Positions 34,913 to 42,868 of a DNA stretch of 64,000 nucleotides are shown here, piece by piece. The notes below the pieces were generated by a model, which saw only the letters and a program-made list of their open reading frames with translations, searched no databases and was not told where the DNA came from. The stretch comes from CAYWOS01 sp964459985 (lineage in GTDB: Bacteria > Bacillota > Clostridia > Christensenellales > Aristaeellaceae), in assembly GCA_964459985.1 (NCBI GenBank), contig CAYWOS010000003.1:53310-117309 (forward strand), written 5' to 3'. A program made the position numbers and the translations under genes. Position 1 is the first letter of the stretch. Every line of letters starts with the position of its first letter.

Positions 34913-34950
34913 AAAAGCGTTCCTCGGCGATTGACCTTGGAACGCTTTTT
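34913..34950 (+). terminator. Rho-independent terminator at end of the 18-kb operon
   Basis: AAAAGCGTTCC (34913-34923) pairs with GGAACGCTTTT and is followed by T's up to 34950. The minus-strand reading also ends in T's, so it may serve both converging directions. In the gap 34726-34986 a 28-codon frame at 34848-34934 (MCLFYRSDTFGQ) with AGGGAG upstream is too short to call a gene. Confidence 0.8.
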
Positions 34951-34986
34951 ATGATGCAGCGCAGCTATCGTTGATAATCCGGGTGA

Positions 34987-35982
34987 TCATTCAATACGTT
35001 CAAACCAAGGAAGATCGCTCAATGTGACCGCGACGCTTACATCGCGTCCGCCCCGATACGTCAGAGCGTTCCAGCCGCGCCATTGCCCATGCGAGATATT
35101 GCAGCTATACCCGAGCGCAGGGTGCGTTGTCGAAGGCTGCTTGTCCGTCGTGACCGCCATATCCATTGCCGAGGTGATCTGCTCGGTTTTTACCACCGGA
35201 TCGAGGCGAACAGGGAAGGAAGCGGTCGCTGCGAACGCTTTGTCAAGCGCGCAGGTCCAAGCCCATTGATCCCTGCCCGTCGCGGTCAGCGTTGCGTTCG
35301 CGCTTCCGGGGATGAGTTCGCCGTCACCGGTCAGCGCCTGCGGCGCGGGCAAGGTAAAGATTGTCCGACCGTCCGCCGATACCGCCACTTCGCCGCTCGG
35401 AGCCTGGCTGAGCGCAAGCCCGGGTGCGGAAAGGATGAACGTGACAGGGCGAACTGACTCCGGCGTTTTGAAGACGAGCGTGTCTTTGAATTGGCTGGGC
35501 GTGATACGGCACTCGAAATCGATATCGGGGAACAGCGCGGGATACGAAACGACGTTCTCTATACGGTGTGCCGCCGTGTGGCGCGGATAAACCTCGCGCA
35601 TGTCGTTCGCCGCCTGCGGGGCGACCGGCGCGGCATCCTGAATCGTCCAACCGATCGTTTTGCTCTCCTTGCTCAGCGTGACGCTGCCGCCCACAGCAAA
35701 GCGCGCGTGCAGCTCGGCGGCGGCGTTCTCCAGTACGCCGTCCTTCAGAACGAGCGAGTTGTCGATCTCCTCCCATTCGCCCTTATCGTTTCTGAAGTGC
35801 ACGGGGTCGGGATACAGAACAGCCTGATATCGTCCGCCGCCGAGATTGTAGACTTTGCCTGCGCGTGTTCGTTTTTCGAGGACTTCCTGACCGGGCAGCA
35901 CGTTCAGGGCTGCCGGTGTGAACATTTTCCGTGTGACCGGGGATTGCTTGCTCTCCAAGGAGGAATGCGTAGCGTTTGTCAT
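34987..35982 (-). CDS. Truncated DNRLRE-type surface or Rhs-like protein (N-terminal part)
   Basis: 331 residues; start at 35982 with AAAGGAAG. It reads like the N-terminus of large wall-associated/Rhs-like proteins: RTRAGKVYNLGGGRYQAVLY, HFRNDKGEWEEIDNSL, VVSYPALFPDIDFECRITPS, FPVRLDPVVKTEQITSAMD, then the start of a DNRLRE-like domain (NISHGQWRGWNALTYRGG). Relatives run to well over 1000 residues, whereas here the protein stops after TLSDLPWFERIE. No signal peptide is evident. It could be a decayed gene or an element-borne structural fragment. Confidence 0.6.
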   Translation of the reverse strand: MTNATHSSLESKQSPVTRKMFTPAALNVLPGQEVLEKRTRAGKVYNLGGGRYQAVLYPDPVHFRNDKGEWEEIDNSLVLKDGVLENAAAELHARFAVGGSVTLSKESKTIGWTIQDAAPVAPQAANDMREVYPRHTAAHRIENVVSYPALFPDIDFECRITPSQFKDTLVFKTPESVRPVTFILSAPGLALSQAPSGEVAVSADGRTIFTLPAPQALTGDGELIPGSANATLTATGRDQWAWTCALDKAFAATASFPVRLDPVVKTEQITSAMDMAVTTDKQPSTTHPALGYSCNISHGQWRGWNALTYRGGRDVSVAVTLSDLPWFERIE

Positions 35983-36042
35983 GTTTCTCTTCCTTTCGTG
36001 ATGTGTCTGAGTAATTGAGATTCGTCTTTCATCGACAGGATG

Positions 36043-36267
36043 TCAGAGTGCCTTGGGTTCGGCATCCTGAACAGGTGATGATAGCTTGTCTTGAATATCG
36101 TCGAGTTTTTGAAGAATATCAATGCTTAAGGTATCGATCATACGCTGGTACTTTTCTTCACGCGCCGCGTTCTCCTTGAGCATACGGAAGAATAGGTAAA
36201 TATACAGCGCAGCCCAGATGCCCTGTTCCAAGGCGACTTCAAGAATCGATGACAGCGTCGTGTCCAT
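36043..36267 (-). CDS. BhlA/UviB-like holin peptide
   Basis: 74 residues; start at 36267 with GGAGGTG. It has one hydrophobic helix (LEQGIWAALYIYLFFRMLK) followed by a charged helical tail (NAAREEKYQRMIDTL). This is the layout of the UviB/BhlA family of bacteriocin-release and holin-like peptides. It overlaps the end of the SSB gene by 29 bp and lies beside a CHAP lysin gene, so it is likely half of a lysis pair. Confidence 0.75.
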   Translation of the reverse strand: MDTTLSSILEVALEQGIWAALYIYLFFRMLKENAAREEKYQRMIDTLSIDILQKLDDIQDKLSSPVQDAEPKAL

Positions 36268-36574
36268 TCATTTCACCTCCGTTTCTTGCGGGAATAACGA
36301 ACTCGGATGCCGTCATCTCCACCATGATACGGTTTTGCTCGGCACGTTGCGTGAGCATGCCATTGAGCGCGACGACCGTTCCGATATGCAGGCGGTTCAC
36401 TACCCATTCGGCGGTCTTCCCCCATGCGTTGACGGGATATGTTTCCCGTACAATCTCACCACTTGCCTTCCTGTGGTCTACACGTAAATGAAACGCCGCG
36501 TGGGGAATCTGTGCAGGTTGATTAGTCAATACGGGTTGTGTTGCGATGACACCGGATAAAAACACCTTATTCAT
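36239..36574 (-). CDS. Single-stranded DNA-binding protein (SSB/PriB-like)
   Basis: 111 residues; start at 36574 with AAGGGAG. The OB-fold is seen as MNKVFLSGVIATQPVL, HAAFHLRVDHRKASGEIV, YPVNAWGKTAEWVVNRLHIGTVVALNGMLT. It lacks the acidic C-terminal tail (DDDIPF) that recruits partners in housekeeping SSB proteins. A small element-encoded SSB is the best reading. It is close to the holin gene, an odd pairing that points to a compacted mobile element. Confidence 0.8.
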   Translation of the reverse strand: MNKVFLSGVIATQPVLTNQPAQIPHAAFHLRVDHRKASGEIVRETYPVNAWGKTAEWVVNRLHIGTVVALNGMLTQRAEQNRIMVEMTASEFVIPARNGGEMNGHDAVIDS

Positions 36575-36739
36575 CTTGTTTCTCCCTTCGTGTTGTTGAT
36601 CTTAAAATAATACGTTCTTGCGTTTCTATGATTTTATGCTTGCTGCATTGGACTCACCTCCACTACGATATTCGTTCCGACCGGTCATCAATCACTTCCT
36701 GTTGTGAAGACAGGCGTTTTATCACTTGTCTTCCATGAA

Positions 36740-37555
36740 TCACACTGCCGCGACGTTTGAGGAAGGATCTTCGTGGCTTTTCTGTATGTGCATGTCTGGA
36801 TACGCCAGATCATATCTCGGTGAACCGTACCCTACGATTTGTGTGTCCAGAAGATCGTATTCGCGTTCCATGACGGCGCGTTTGCTGCCGGCGTTGCCTT
36901 CCCATGCCGTCACCCAATTGTCGTATGCCTTACCGATGATTCCGACATGACTGACGGCGACAGATTCGAATGAGGTTTTCCAACGGAGGTAGATGTAGTC
37001 GCCTGCTTGCGGTTGATACGTCTCCAAGACAGGTTGAGCCTGTCCCTTTATCCGAGTATACTTACGAAGGAACCGCTCCCGATGTGCTTCACTCACGAAA
37101 TGAAAGCCTCCGCTTTCCTCACTCATAAGGAACCAGGAAATACCGATGCCGCAATTTGATGTATTGGGGATGAAACGAAGCGGCATACCGGCGCTTAACG
37201 TGAGCCAATCTGCAAACCGATGACACCATTTTCCGGTATAGCCATTAAAACACCGGGAGTCCTTTCGACCTATTTCCGGCTGCATGATGCAGGGCATCCG
37301 CTCAACAATCTTTTTTGAAACCGGAATGGACAGAGGCGTCATAAACTCTTTCATGACATACGCTGCCTTTCCGCGATAGGTACTTTGTACCCATTGATCA
37401 TTGTAATCGCGTACCAATGCAATTCGATTCATTGGCCAGATGTAGTTCCAACGCGCAGCGTCTTGTTGGGGTTGCTGTCGTACATTAAGCTTGCACGTAT
37501 TGACCTGCGCATACCGATATGGCGTAGATGTGCTATCATCCGGATGACTGATCAT
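36740..37555 (-). CDS. CHAP-domain lysin with N-terminal SH3-like domain
   Basis: 271 residues; start at 37555 with AAGGAGG. Residues ~15-75 look like a bacterial SH3 domain (NTCKLNVRQQPQQDAARW, VQSTYRGKAAYVMKEFM). The rest is a CHAP-type amidohydrolase: Cys in TGKWCHRFADWLTL, a QPQAGDYIYLRW strand and the His in VSHVGIIGKAYDNWVTAWEGN. It would cleave peptidoglycan stem or bridge peptides. No signal peptide, as expected if the neighbouring holin releases it. The 165-bp gap 36575-36739 shows nothing. Confidence 0.8.
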   Translation of the reverse strand: MISHPDDSTSTPYRYAQVNTCKLNVRQQPQQDAARWNYIWPMNRIALVRDYNDQWVQSTYRGKAAYVMKEFMTPLSIPVSKKIVERMPCIMQPEIGRKDSRCFNGYTGKWCHRFADWLTLSAGMPLRFIPNTSNCGIGISWFLMSEESGGFHFVSEAHRERFLRKYTRIKGQAQPVLETYQPQAGDYIYLRWKTSFESVAVSHVGIIGKAYDNWVTAWEGNAGSKRAVMEREYDLLDTQIVGYGSPRYDLAYPDMHIQKSHEDPSSNVAAV

Positions 37556-37827
37556 CTGTAACCTCCTTCTATTTCCGCGTTAGTGGACGGCCGTCTCACA
37601 TATGGAAGCATAACTGGTGAAACTCGATTTTTGAAGGACAAGGTTTGGCGTGTTTTTCACGGTATTTGCCTATTGATGACGCCTATTTTGGCTGTTGATG
37701 TGGGAGAGATGAGATATTACCTATATTTTATGGGTAGACAAAGTCCGTCTGGTTGCTCGACGTTTTCTTGGTGCAGCCCAATGACGACAGGCACTGGCTG
37801 TGAACTGCCATTTTTTTCATAAGCATC

Positions 37828-37856
37828 TTGACAAAACAGTTGTCAGAGGTTATACT
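37828..37856 (+). promoter_or_regulatory. Strong promoter upstream of the island's XRE regulator
   Basis: TTGACA (37828-37833), a 17-bp spacer and TATACT (37851-37856). A candidate operator TTTGCGAAC lies just downstream (37867-37875); its reverse complement recurs nearly intact (GTTCGCAAC, 39459-39467) upstream of the small gene at 39510. Otherwise the stretch 37556-38065 between the divergent lysin and regulator genes shows no gene. Confidence 0.7.
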
Positions 37857-38065
37857 GTACGCAAGGTTTGCGAACGTTGTTGACACCCGGAATTATTCGT
37901 CCGCAACTCTGATCGCCGGCGCTTGTTGGTATATATGGGGTGGAAGCGTTCGACATACTCAATGGAAGGCATGAACAAACCGGCGATAACCTATGGGAAA
38001 TTCGAAAATGCCGGATTACCGTAGCGCAATGTGTTCTTACGATAAGCGATGATAGCAGAAAGGAC

Positions 38066-38518
38066 ATGAGGATTGTGAAATCTTGGGCGGCTGGTAATAT
38101 GCGTTTTGCTACGAACGAATGTACGTTTGGGCAGTTTGTTCGGCAAAGAAGAGAAGAACTGGGATATGGCGTTCGAGAACTTGCCGCGAAACTCAAAATG
38201 TCACCCGCATATTTGTCAGATATCGAGAAAGGGAATCGAAACGCGCCCCTTAGATTTATGAAACGGCTGGAAGAACTTTTACAGATCACAGAGGATGAGC
38301 GGCAAGGGTTCGAGGATCTTGCATGCGCTTCACGCGATAATCTGTATGCGGATATCAATCCCTACCTCACCGATGTACCGAATGCGCGGGTAGCCCTGCG
38401 TACAGCCAGAGACTGCAGGATACCAGCGCATGAATGGATCGAATTTGCACGGCAAATGAACGAGAAATACGCCGCGCCGGACTCAACGACGAATGGAGCA
38501 ATCAGTAGAAAGGATTGA
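38066..38518 (+). CDS. XRE-family repressor (ImmR-like)
   Basis: About 150 residues. The start is uncertain: ATG at 38066, GTG at 38075 (AAAGGA at good spacing) or ATG at 38099 all keep the domain; the frame is open back to 37940. The helix-turn-helix is TFGQFVRQRREELGYGVRELAAKLKMSPAYLSDIEKGNR (split in two pieces: QFVRQRREELGYGVRELAAK and LKMSPAYLSDIEKGNR). The partner gene downstream is an ImmA-type peptidase, so the pair should form the anti-repressor switch that keeps a mobile element silent until damage or induction. A hairpin terminator lies between the two genes. Confidence 0.85.
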   Translation: MRIVKSWAAGNMRFATNECTFGQFVRQRREELGYGVRELAAKLKMSPAYLSDIEKGNRNAPLRFMKRLEELLQITEDERQGFEDLACASRDNLYADINPYLTDVPNARVALRTARDCRIPAHEWIEFARQMNEKYAAPDSTTNGAISRKD

Positions 38519-38572
38519 CAGTTATGAAGGACAACAACGTGAAGTAGGGTAATACGGAACGAATGCCTGACG

Positions 38573-38598
38573 AAAGAATGAGCTCTGCTCGTTCTTTT
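38573..38598 (+). terminator. Terminator between XRE and ImmA-like genes
   Basis: AAAGAATGAGC (38573-38583) pairs with GCTCGTTCTTT (38587-38597), one G-T wobble, loop TCT, ending in T's. The plus-strand T-run is short, so it may only attenuate transcription into the peptidase gene. Confidence 0.5.
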
Positions 38599-38644
38599 CT
38601 ACAAATCATGCGGTGCTCGGAAGAACGCGAGAAAGGGGGCTTCT

Positions 38645-39430
38645 ATGCGTCTTCATTACCCGATTAAGCAAAATGGGATGTTTGTTCTCAGTGGTAATGA
38701 TATCGATCGTATCGCCTCACAGGTACTAAATGAGTATGAACCGAACGTGCTCGAATCCCCAAGACCTCTTGATATTGAGCATCTGATGACCGAGTGTTTC
38801 TATTTAACGATAGAGGACACTTTCATCACCATTGACGGTAGCGTTCTGGGACTGGTGGCTTTTCATGATACAGAGGTCCCGTGTTTTAACACGGACTACA
38901 GAGCGCCAATATCCCATATTGATGCCGGGACCGTATTAATTGACGCGCGCCTTGCCGGCAGTGCGAATCATACCCGCCGCAGATTCACCATGGCGCATGA
39001 GTGCAGCCATTGGATATGTCATCGCACTTATCACGCGCCAGATCACGCGATCTACGAATTACGTGAGGATATACCCGTCCCCTATATTGCCTGTAGAACG
39101 GAGAGTATCGAGCAGTATAGGCAGATGAGCTGTGCACCGCGAGATGATAAGTTTTGGATGGAATGGCAAGCCGACCGTCTAGCCGCTTCTCTGTTAATGC
39201 CGAAGAACACCTTTATCCGCGCGGCTGAGGATGTCATGCGTGAACACCTGTTGTTCCGTCTCTATTTGATCGTCGGACGCGACCATGATCAATCATGCCG
39301 CGTGATCGATGATCTTGCACAGCTCTTTCAGGTATCGCGCCGCGCAACGCAGATTCGTCTGAAACAAGTCGGTATGTTGATAGATACTGAACGATCCTGT
39401 CGGCAATGGCAGTATTCTGGAATGACGTAA
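38645..39430 (+). CDS. ImmA/IrrE-family metallopeptidase
   Basis: 261 residues; start at 38645 with AAAGGGGG. The zinc motif HExxH is in RRFTMAHECSHWICH, with an acidic downstream region (WMEWQADRLAASLLMP) supplying the third ligand as in ImmA/IrrE proteins. The C-terminal part (DDLAQLFQVSRRATQIRLKQ) is the usual helical end. In ICEBs1-like elements ImmA cleaves the ImmR repressor to induce excision; the same job is inferred here because the XRE gene is immediately upstream. Confidence 0.88.
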   Translation: MRLHYPIKQNGMFVLSGNDIDRIASQVLNEYEPNVLESPRPLDIEHLMTECFYLTIEDTFITIDGSVLGLVAFHDTEVPCFNTDYRAPISHIDAGTVLIDARLAGSANHTRRRFTMAHECSHWICHRTYHAPDHAIYELREDIPVPYIACRTESIEQYRQMSCAPRDDKFWMEWQADRLAASLLMPKNTFIRAAEDVMREHLLFRLYLIVGRDHDQSCRVIDDLAQLFQVSRRATQIRLKQVGMLIDTERSCRQWQYSGMT

Positions 39431-39509
39431 ACCACAAATGACTCTTTTTTCTCCGCATGTTCGCAACATTTGCTAACACTCGACAAGAGAAGATGAAGGA
39501 GGGCTGAGC

Positions 39510-39680
39510 ATGATCCCGATCAGGAATCTCGACCAAAAGCGCGTCTGCGATATGGCTGAGGACAGAAAAAGCCTCACGATCATCAAGAAGGACTGTATAA
39601 CGCAGATCCGAATAGAGGCGACAGGTGTTCTGACTGTAGACAATATTCGAATACCCCAAACAAAGCGTCCCAATAAGTAA
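39510..39680 (+). CDS. Small protein of unknown function, island-borne
   Basis: 56 residues, MIPIRNLDQKRVCDMAEDRK to PQTKRPNK. A strong AAGGAGGG ribosome site ends eight bases before the ATG, the main reason to believe it. It is basic and without membrane segment. A candidate XRE operator half-site lies about 45 bp upstream. I do not recognise the family; many conjugative elements carry small genes of this kind. Confidence 0.6.
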   Translation: MIPIRNLDQKRVCDMAEDRKSLTIIKKDCITQIRIEATGVLTVDNIRIPQTKRPNK

Positions 39681-39778
39681 ATACTCCCCGCCAGAACGCT
39701 CAGACGGCAGCGCGGTTATCTCGATATCGAGGGATTCGCCTGTCGCTTTGTGCAAATAAGCAGAGGGGAGGAAAGCGT

Positions 39779-40051
39779 ATGAAAGGCTGCGGCGGACAAT
39801 CGACATGCTTTCATACGCCTACTATAAGGGCTCCGCTTAACGCTCCCTCTCACGTGCAGGAGATCGATACAGCCGCAGCCCAACTGATGTCTGAAGCTGA
39901 AAGAATCAGTCGAATTCTGCGGGAATTACCTGCGACCTTCGGCGATACCCTGGTATACTATATAATGGCTTTGTCTACATCACGCGGCGCTTCGCCTGAT
40001 GACATGAATATTCTACAGCGACGGTATCGGCAAGCGACCTGTATACAATAA
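39779..40051 (+). CDS. Small hypothetical protein, island-borne
   Basis: 90 residues; start at 39779 with GGGGAGG. Near the N-terminus are two cysteines (MKGCGGQSTCFHTP), then a helical region EIDTAAAQLMSEAERISRIL and a C-terminal segment with GDTLVYYIMALS. No family is recognised. It is the last gene of the AT-richer island on the plus strand and is followed at once by a hairpin. Confidence 0.55.
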   Translation: MKGCGGQSTCFHTPTIRAPLNAPSHVQEIDTAAAQLMSEAERISRILRELPATFGDTLVYYIMALSTSRGASPDDMNILQRRYRQATCIQ

Positions 40052-40054
40052 AGT

Positions 40055-40080
40055 CGCCGCGAGGTTTCACCCTCGCGGCG
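40055..40080. terminator. Terminator hairpin between convergent genes
   Basis: CGCCGCGAGG (40055-40064) pairs perfectly with CCTCGCGGCG (40071-40080), loop TTTCAC. It lies between the island's last gene and the convergent HAD phosphatase gene. The T-run is short on the plus strand (CGATTTCT) and absent on the minus strand. Confidence 0.6.
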
Positions 40081-40106
40081 CGATTTCTCATGACACGGAC
40101 ATTCGC

Positions 40107-40631
40107 TTAAGGATACCGTGCGATCAGCCATTGCGCGGCGTCAAAAAGATCCTTCGCAACATACTCGGGCGCGTACGCCGCCCATTTTTCGCGGTCTTCG
40201 CCCGACGCCTCGCCGCCGCGCCCCGTCAGGACGAGGATCAACCGACAGCCCATTTTGCCGCCCGCAAGCATGTCCGTCCACCGGTCGCCGATCAGATAGC
40301 ATTCCCCAAGATCGAGGGCGTATTTGTCCCGCGCCTGTTCGATGAGTCCCGTTTCGGGCTTTCGGCACCGGCAGTGATCGGACGTATCGTGCGGGCAGAT
40401 GAACCAGTCGTCCGCGCCGATCTCGCGGAACTCTCCGGCAAAATCATACCCACCGTCCAGCCCGCGCGCGATGCAGCTTTGATTGGTCACGATCAGCAGG
40501 CGAAACCCGGCGGAGCGCAGCAGCGCGAACGCCTCGCGCGTGCCCGCGTAGGGCTTGTACTCCTCGGGACGCTTCACATAGTAGCCACCGCCCATCGTCC
40601 CGTCGCGGTCGATCAGCAGGGTCGGTTTCAT
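40107..40631 (-). CDS. HAD-IIIA family phosphatase (GmhB-like)
   Basis: 174 residues, start at 40631. HAD motif I is LLIDRDGT, motif II LLIVTNQS, motif III/IV CYLIGDRWTDMLAGGKMGC, and the zinc-binding cysteine cluster CPHDTSDHCRCRKP is that of heptose-bisphosphate/histidinol phosphatases. It hydrolyses a sugar phosphate or bisphosphate. Being the last gene after a ROK kinase and GatZ-like gene, it may act on the same sugar phosphates rather than in heptose synthesis, which is inference. Confidence 0.88.
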   Translation of the reverse strand: MKPTLLIDRDGTMGGGYYVKRPEEYKPYAGTREAFALLRSAGFRLLIVTNQSCIARGLDGGYDFAGEFREIGADDWFICPHDTSDHCRCRKPETGLIEQARDKYALDLGECYLIGDRWTDMLAGGKMGCRLILVLTGRGGEASGEDREKWAAYAPEYVAKDLFDAAQWLIARYP

Positions 40632-40650
40632 GAAATCGGTTTCACCCCGT

Positions 40651-41916
40651 TCATTTCCCGGCGTACCGCCTCAGTCGGGTCGTCAGACCGCGCAGGTTGT
40701 AGGCCGTCACATATTTGCCGATGCTGCGTTTGATCTTGTCGATCACATACCGTCTCGCGGGCACGCGTGCCGCTTCAAGGCGGTCGAGCAGCCCTTCGAT
40801 CTCCGCCGCCACGGGCGGAAGCTCGAACGTGTAGTGCCCGCTCACGTCGGTGATCACGCCGGTCAGTTGATCGTCGGCAAGCACGCGCTCGACGGAGAAA
40901 CTCGCCGTCTCCCCTACCATCCATTTACGCCAGCGCCCCGTCTCGACGGCACACTTGCGCAATACGGGCAGCAGATTGCCTTTTTGCGCGACCACGCCGA
41001 TATCATACAGTTTTTCTTCGAGCTTGGCAAGCTCGATGTACGCGCGCGTCTCGTCCACGCCGAACTCGGGCGCGACGTTGGAGGAGGACACGCCCAGCGC
41101 CGGGTGCATCAGCAGGATGCCGTCGGGCAGATAATCGCCGTTATGCTCCTTAAGTTCCATGCCGTGCGCGTCGGCGATCGCGGAGAGCTTCTGAGCGTTT
41201 TCAAAGGAATAATGCCCGATATTTTCGGTCAGGCGGGTCAGCGTACCGGTCTGCCCGACGATGAAGTTCGGCGCGGGCAGATTTTTCTCTTTGAGCATGG
41301 CGCACAGGCGCTCAATGAACGTCTCGAACGCCTCCGCGCCCGTCAGCCCGCCGTTGGTTTCTTCCGTGCCTACTTCGTAACCGATGGGCGGCAGACCCTT
41401 TTCGCTGCGGTAGCGCTCTGTCTTTTCTATCAGCTCGACCGTGCGGGACAGCACGACGTCCATCGGCACGGTGCCCTCGCCGTAATCGGGATCTTTGGTG
41501 GGATCAATGTGCAAAAGATCGAACCCCGCGTCAATATCGGCGTAATAGCTGCGCAGCCCGCGTTCCATCGCTTCCTTTTCGGGCAGCCGCGCGCGGCGCT
41601 CCTCATCGCGCTGCCACGGTCCGCCGTGATCGCGGCAGACGTAGTACTGCCCGCGATAGCCGATGGTTTTCGCCATATCGGCGATGGCGGCGACGAAGCG
41701 CTTCTGATCCCAACCCGACACATACCCGCCGCCGAACTCGTCCATGTCTACCTGATTGCGGCTGGCGATGAACAGAATAGGGAAATCCCGCTCGTCGGAC
41801 AACTCCAGCGTCGCCCTGAGCAGCATGGGACTCATGGGACCGATGCCCAGCAGCGTGGAAAAGCCGTCCTTCTTCCGCGTTTCGCGCAGCGCGCGCTGCA
41901 TATCGAGAATGTTCAT
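40651..41916 (-). CDS. GatZ/KbaZ-like tagatose-bisphosphate aldolase non-catalytic subunit family
   Basis: 421 residues; start at 41916 with GGAGGG, shorter than the open frame to 42027. Family features are LGIGPMSPMLLRATLELS, QYYVCRDHGGPWQRDEE, FDLLHIDPTKD, PIGYEVGTEETNGGLT and ELKEHNGDYLPDGILLMHPALGVSSSNVAPEFG. In enteric bacteria GatZ/KbaZ stabilises the GatY/KbaY aldolase. Here no GatY neighbour exists; the only class II ketose-bisphosphate aldolase in the window is at 6875. Some relatives are thought to be independent sugar-phosphate enzymes, so an autonomous role is possible. Confidence 0.85.
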   Translation of the reverse strand: MNILDMQRALRETRKKDGFSTLLGIGPMSPMLLRATLELSDERDFPILFIASRNQVDMDEFGGGYVSGWDQKRFVAAIADMAKTIGYRGQYYVCRDHGGPWQRDEERRARLPEKEAMERGLRSYYADIDAGFDLLHIDPTKDPDYGEGTVPMDVVLSRTVELIEKTERYRSEKGLPPIGYEVGTEETNGGLTGAEAFETFIERLCAMLKEKNLPAPNFIVGQTGTLTRLTENIGHYSFENAQKLSAIADAHGMELKEHNGDYLPDGILLMHPALGVSSSNVAPEFGVDETRAYIELAKLEEKLYDIGVVAQKGNLLPVLRKCAVETGRWRKWMVGETASFSVERVLADDQLTGVITDVSGHYTFELPPVAAEIEGLLDRLEAARVPARRYVIDKIKRSIGKYVTAYNLRGLTTRLRRYAGK

Positions 41917-41935
41917 GATCTTTCCCTCCGTATCT

Positions 41936-42832
41936 TTATTCGTAATTCTCCATAGCCAGCAATCCCGCGCCGTACAGCCCGGCGTCCCCGCCCAGCGCCG
42001 CCGCGCGCAGCCAATCGGCGTCGTCAAACCCGTAGCTGTTTTCGTTTACCCGGCGGATCAGGGCGGGCGCGAACAGATCATACGCCGCCGTGACCGAGCC
42101 GCCCAGCACCACGCGATCAACGTCGATCAATTGCCGGAGCGCCGCGACGCCGACGCCCAGCGCGTCGCCCGCGCGCGCATAAATTTCCAGAAATCGCGCG
42201 TCGCCCGCGCGCGCGAGCGCCGCCGCCCCGCGCGCGTCCGTGCCGGGGATCATCTTCTCCGCTTCGCGCGCGATCGCCGTGCCCGAAGCGTAGGTTTCAA
42301 GACATCCCTTTCGCCCGCAGGCGCACGCGCGCCCGTTGCGCTCGATCATGAGATGTCCCAATTCGCCCGCCGATTCGTGCGCGCCCTGCCATACTTTACC
42401 GTTTAGTACCAGCCCGCAGCCCACGCCGGTCGATACAGTGATATACGCCGACGCCTTCGCGCCGCGTCCCGCGCCCAGGCAATATTCGCCGTACGCGGCG
42501 GCATCGGCGTCGTTTACGAGCAGCGCGGGCAGATTAAGACGCCTTGACACGATCGAAACGAGCGGTACGTTCTCCCAGCCGAGCATGGGCGCTTTGACGA
42601 CGACGCCGCGCGAGGGCGAAAGCGGTCCCGGGCAGGCGATGCCGACGCCGAGCGTCACGCCGCCCGCGCGCGCCCGCGCTTCCGTGAGCGCCTCGCACAG
42701 CGTATCGATTACCTTCTCCGCGCCGCGCCCCGCGTCCGTGTGCGTCTGCGCGCGCCCGATCAGGCGTTCGCCGTCAAACGCAGCGACCGCGAGCTTCGTC
42801 CCGCCGATGTCCGCCGCCAGCCAATTCCTCAT
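41936..42832 (-). CDS. ROK-family sugar kinase
   Basis: 298 residues; start at 42832 with GGAGG, the upstream frame being shadow. ROK motifs are WLAADIGGTKLAVAAFDG (ATP site), LVNDADAAAYGEYCLGAG, STGVGCGLVLNGKVW and the zinc motif GHLMIERNGRACACGRKGCLETYASG. No DNA-binding domain, so it is a kinase rather than a ROK repressor. It phosphorylates a hexose or amino sugar at the 6-position in most relatives. It is 19 bp upstream of the GatZ-like gene, suggesting that one acts on the other's product. Confidence 0.92.
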   Translation of the reverse strand: MRNWLAADIGGTKLAVAAFDGERLIGRAQTHTDAGRGAEKVIDTLCEALTEARARAGGVTLGVGIACPGPLSPSRGVVVKAPMLGWENVPLVSIVSRRLNLPALLVNDADAAAYGEYCLGAGRGAKASAYITVSTGVGCGLVLNGKVWQGAHESAGELGHLMIERNGRACACGRKGCLETYASGTAIAREAEKMIPGTDARGAAALARAGDARFLEIYARAGDALGVGVAALRQLIDVDRVVLGGSVTAAYDLFAPALIRRVNENSYGFDDADWLRAAALGGDAGLYGAGLLAMENYE

Positions 42833-42868
42833 GCTGCCTCCGTTAACGATCCGATAAGCACGAAACAC

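Larger units (their letters stand above)
34987..40051. mobile_element. AT-richer prophage-like or conjugative-element-like island
   Basis: Between two GC-rich sugar operons this stretch is visibly less GC-rich and has a different gene content: holin-like peptide, SSB, CHAP/SH3 lysin and a truncated DNRLRE-type protein on the minus strand, XRE regulator, ImmA peptidase and two orphan small genes on the plus strand. No integrase, terminase or structural genes are present. Boundaries are approximate and no flanking direct repeat was identified by eye, so it is best read as a remnant or mini-island. Confidence 0.5.

Noticed and set aside
34848..34934. 28-codon frame with AGGGAG upstream
   Set aside because: Too short and without recognisable features; it overlaps the operon terminator.
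39234..39806. 190-codon minus-strand frame across the end of the ImmA-like gene
   Set aside because: No ribosome site at its start and it is antisense to a well-supported peptidase and to a small gene with an AAGGAGGG site.
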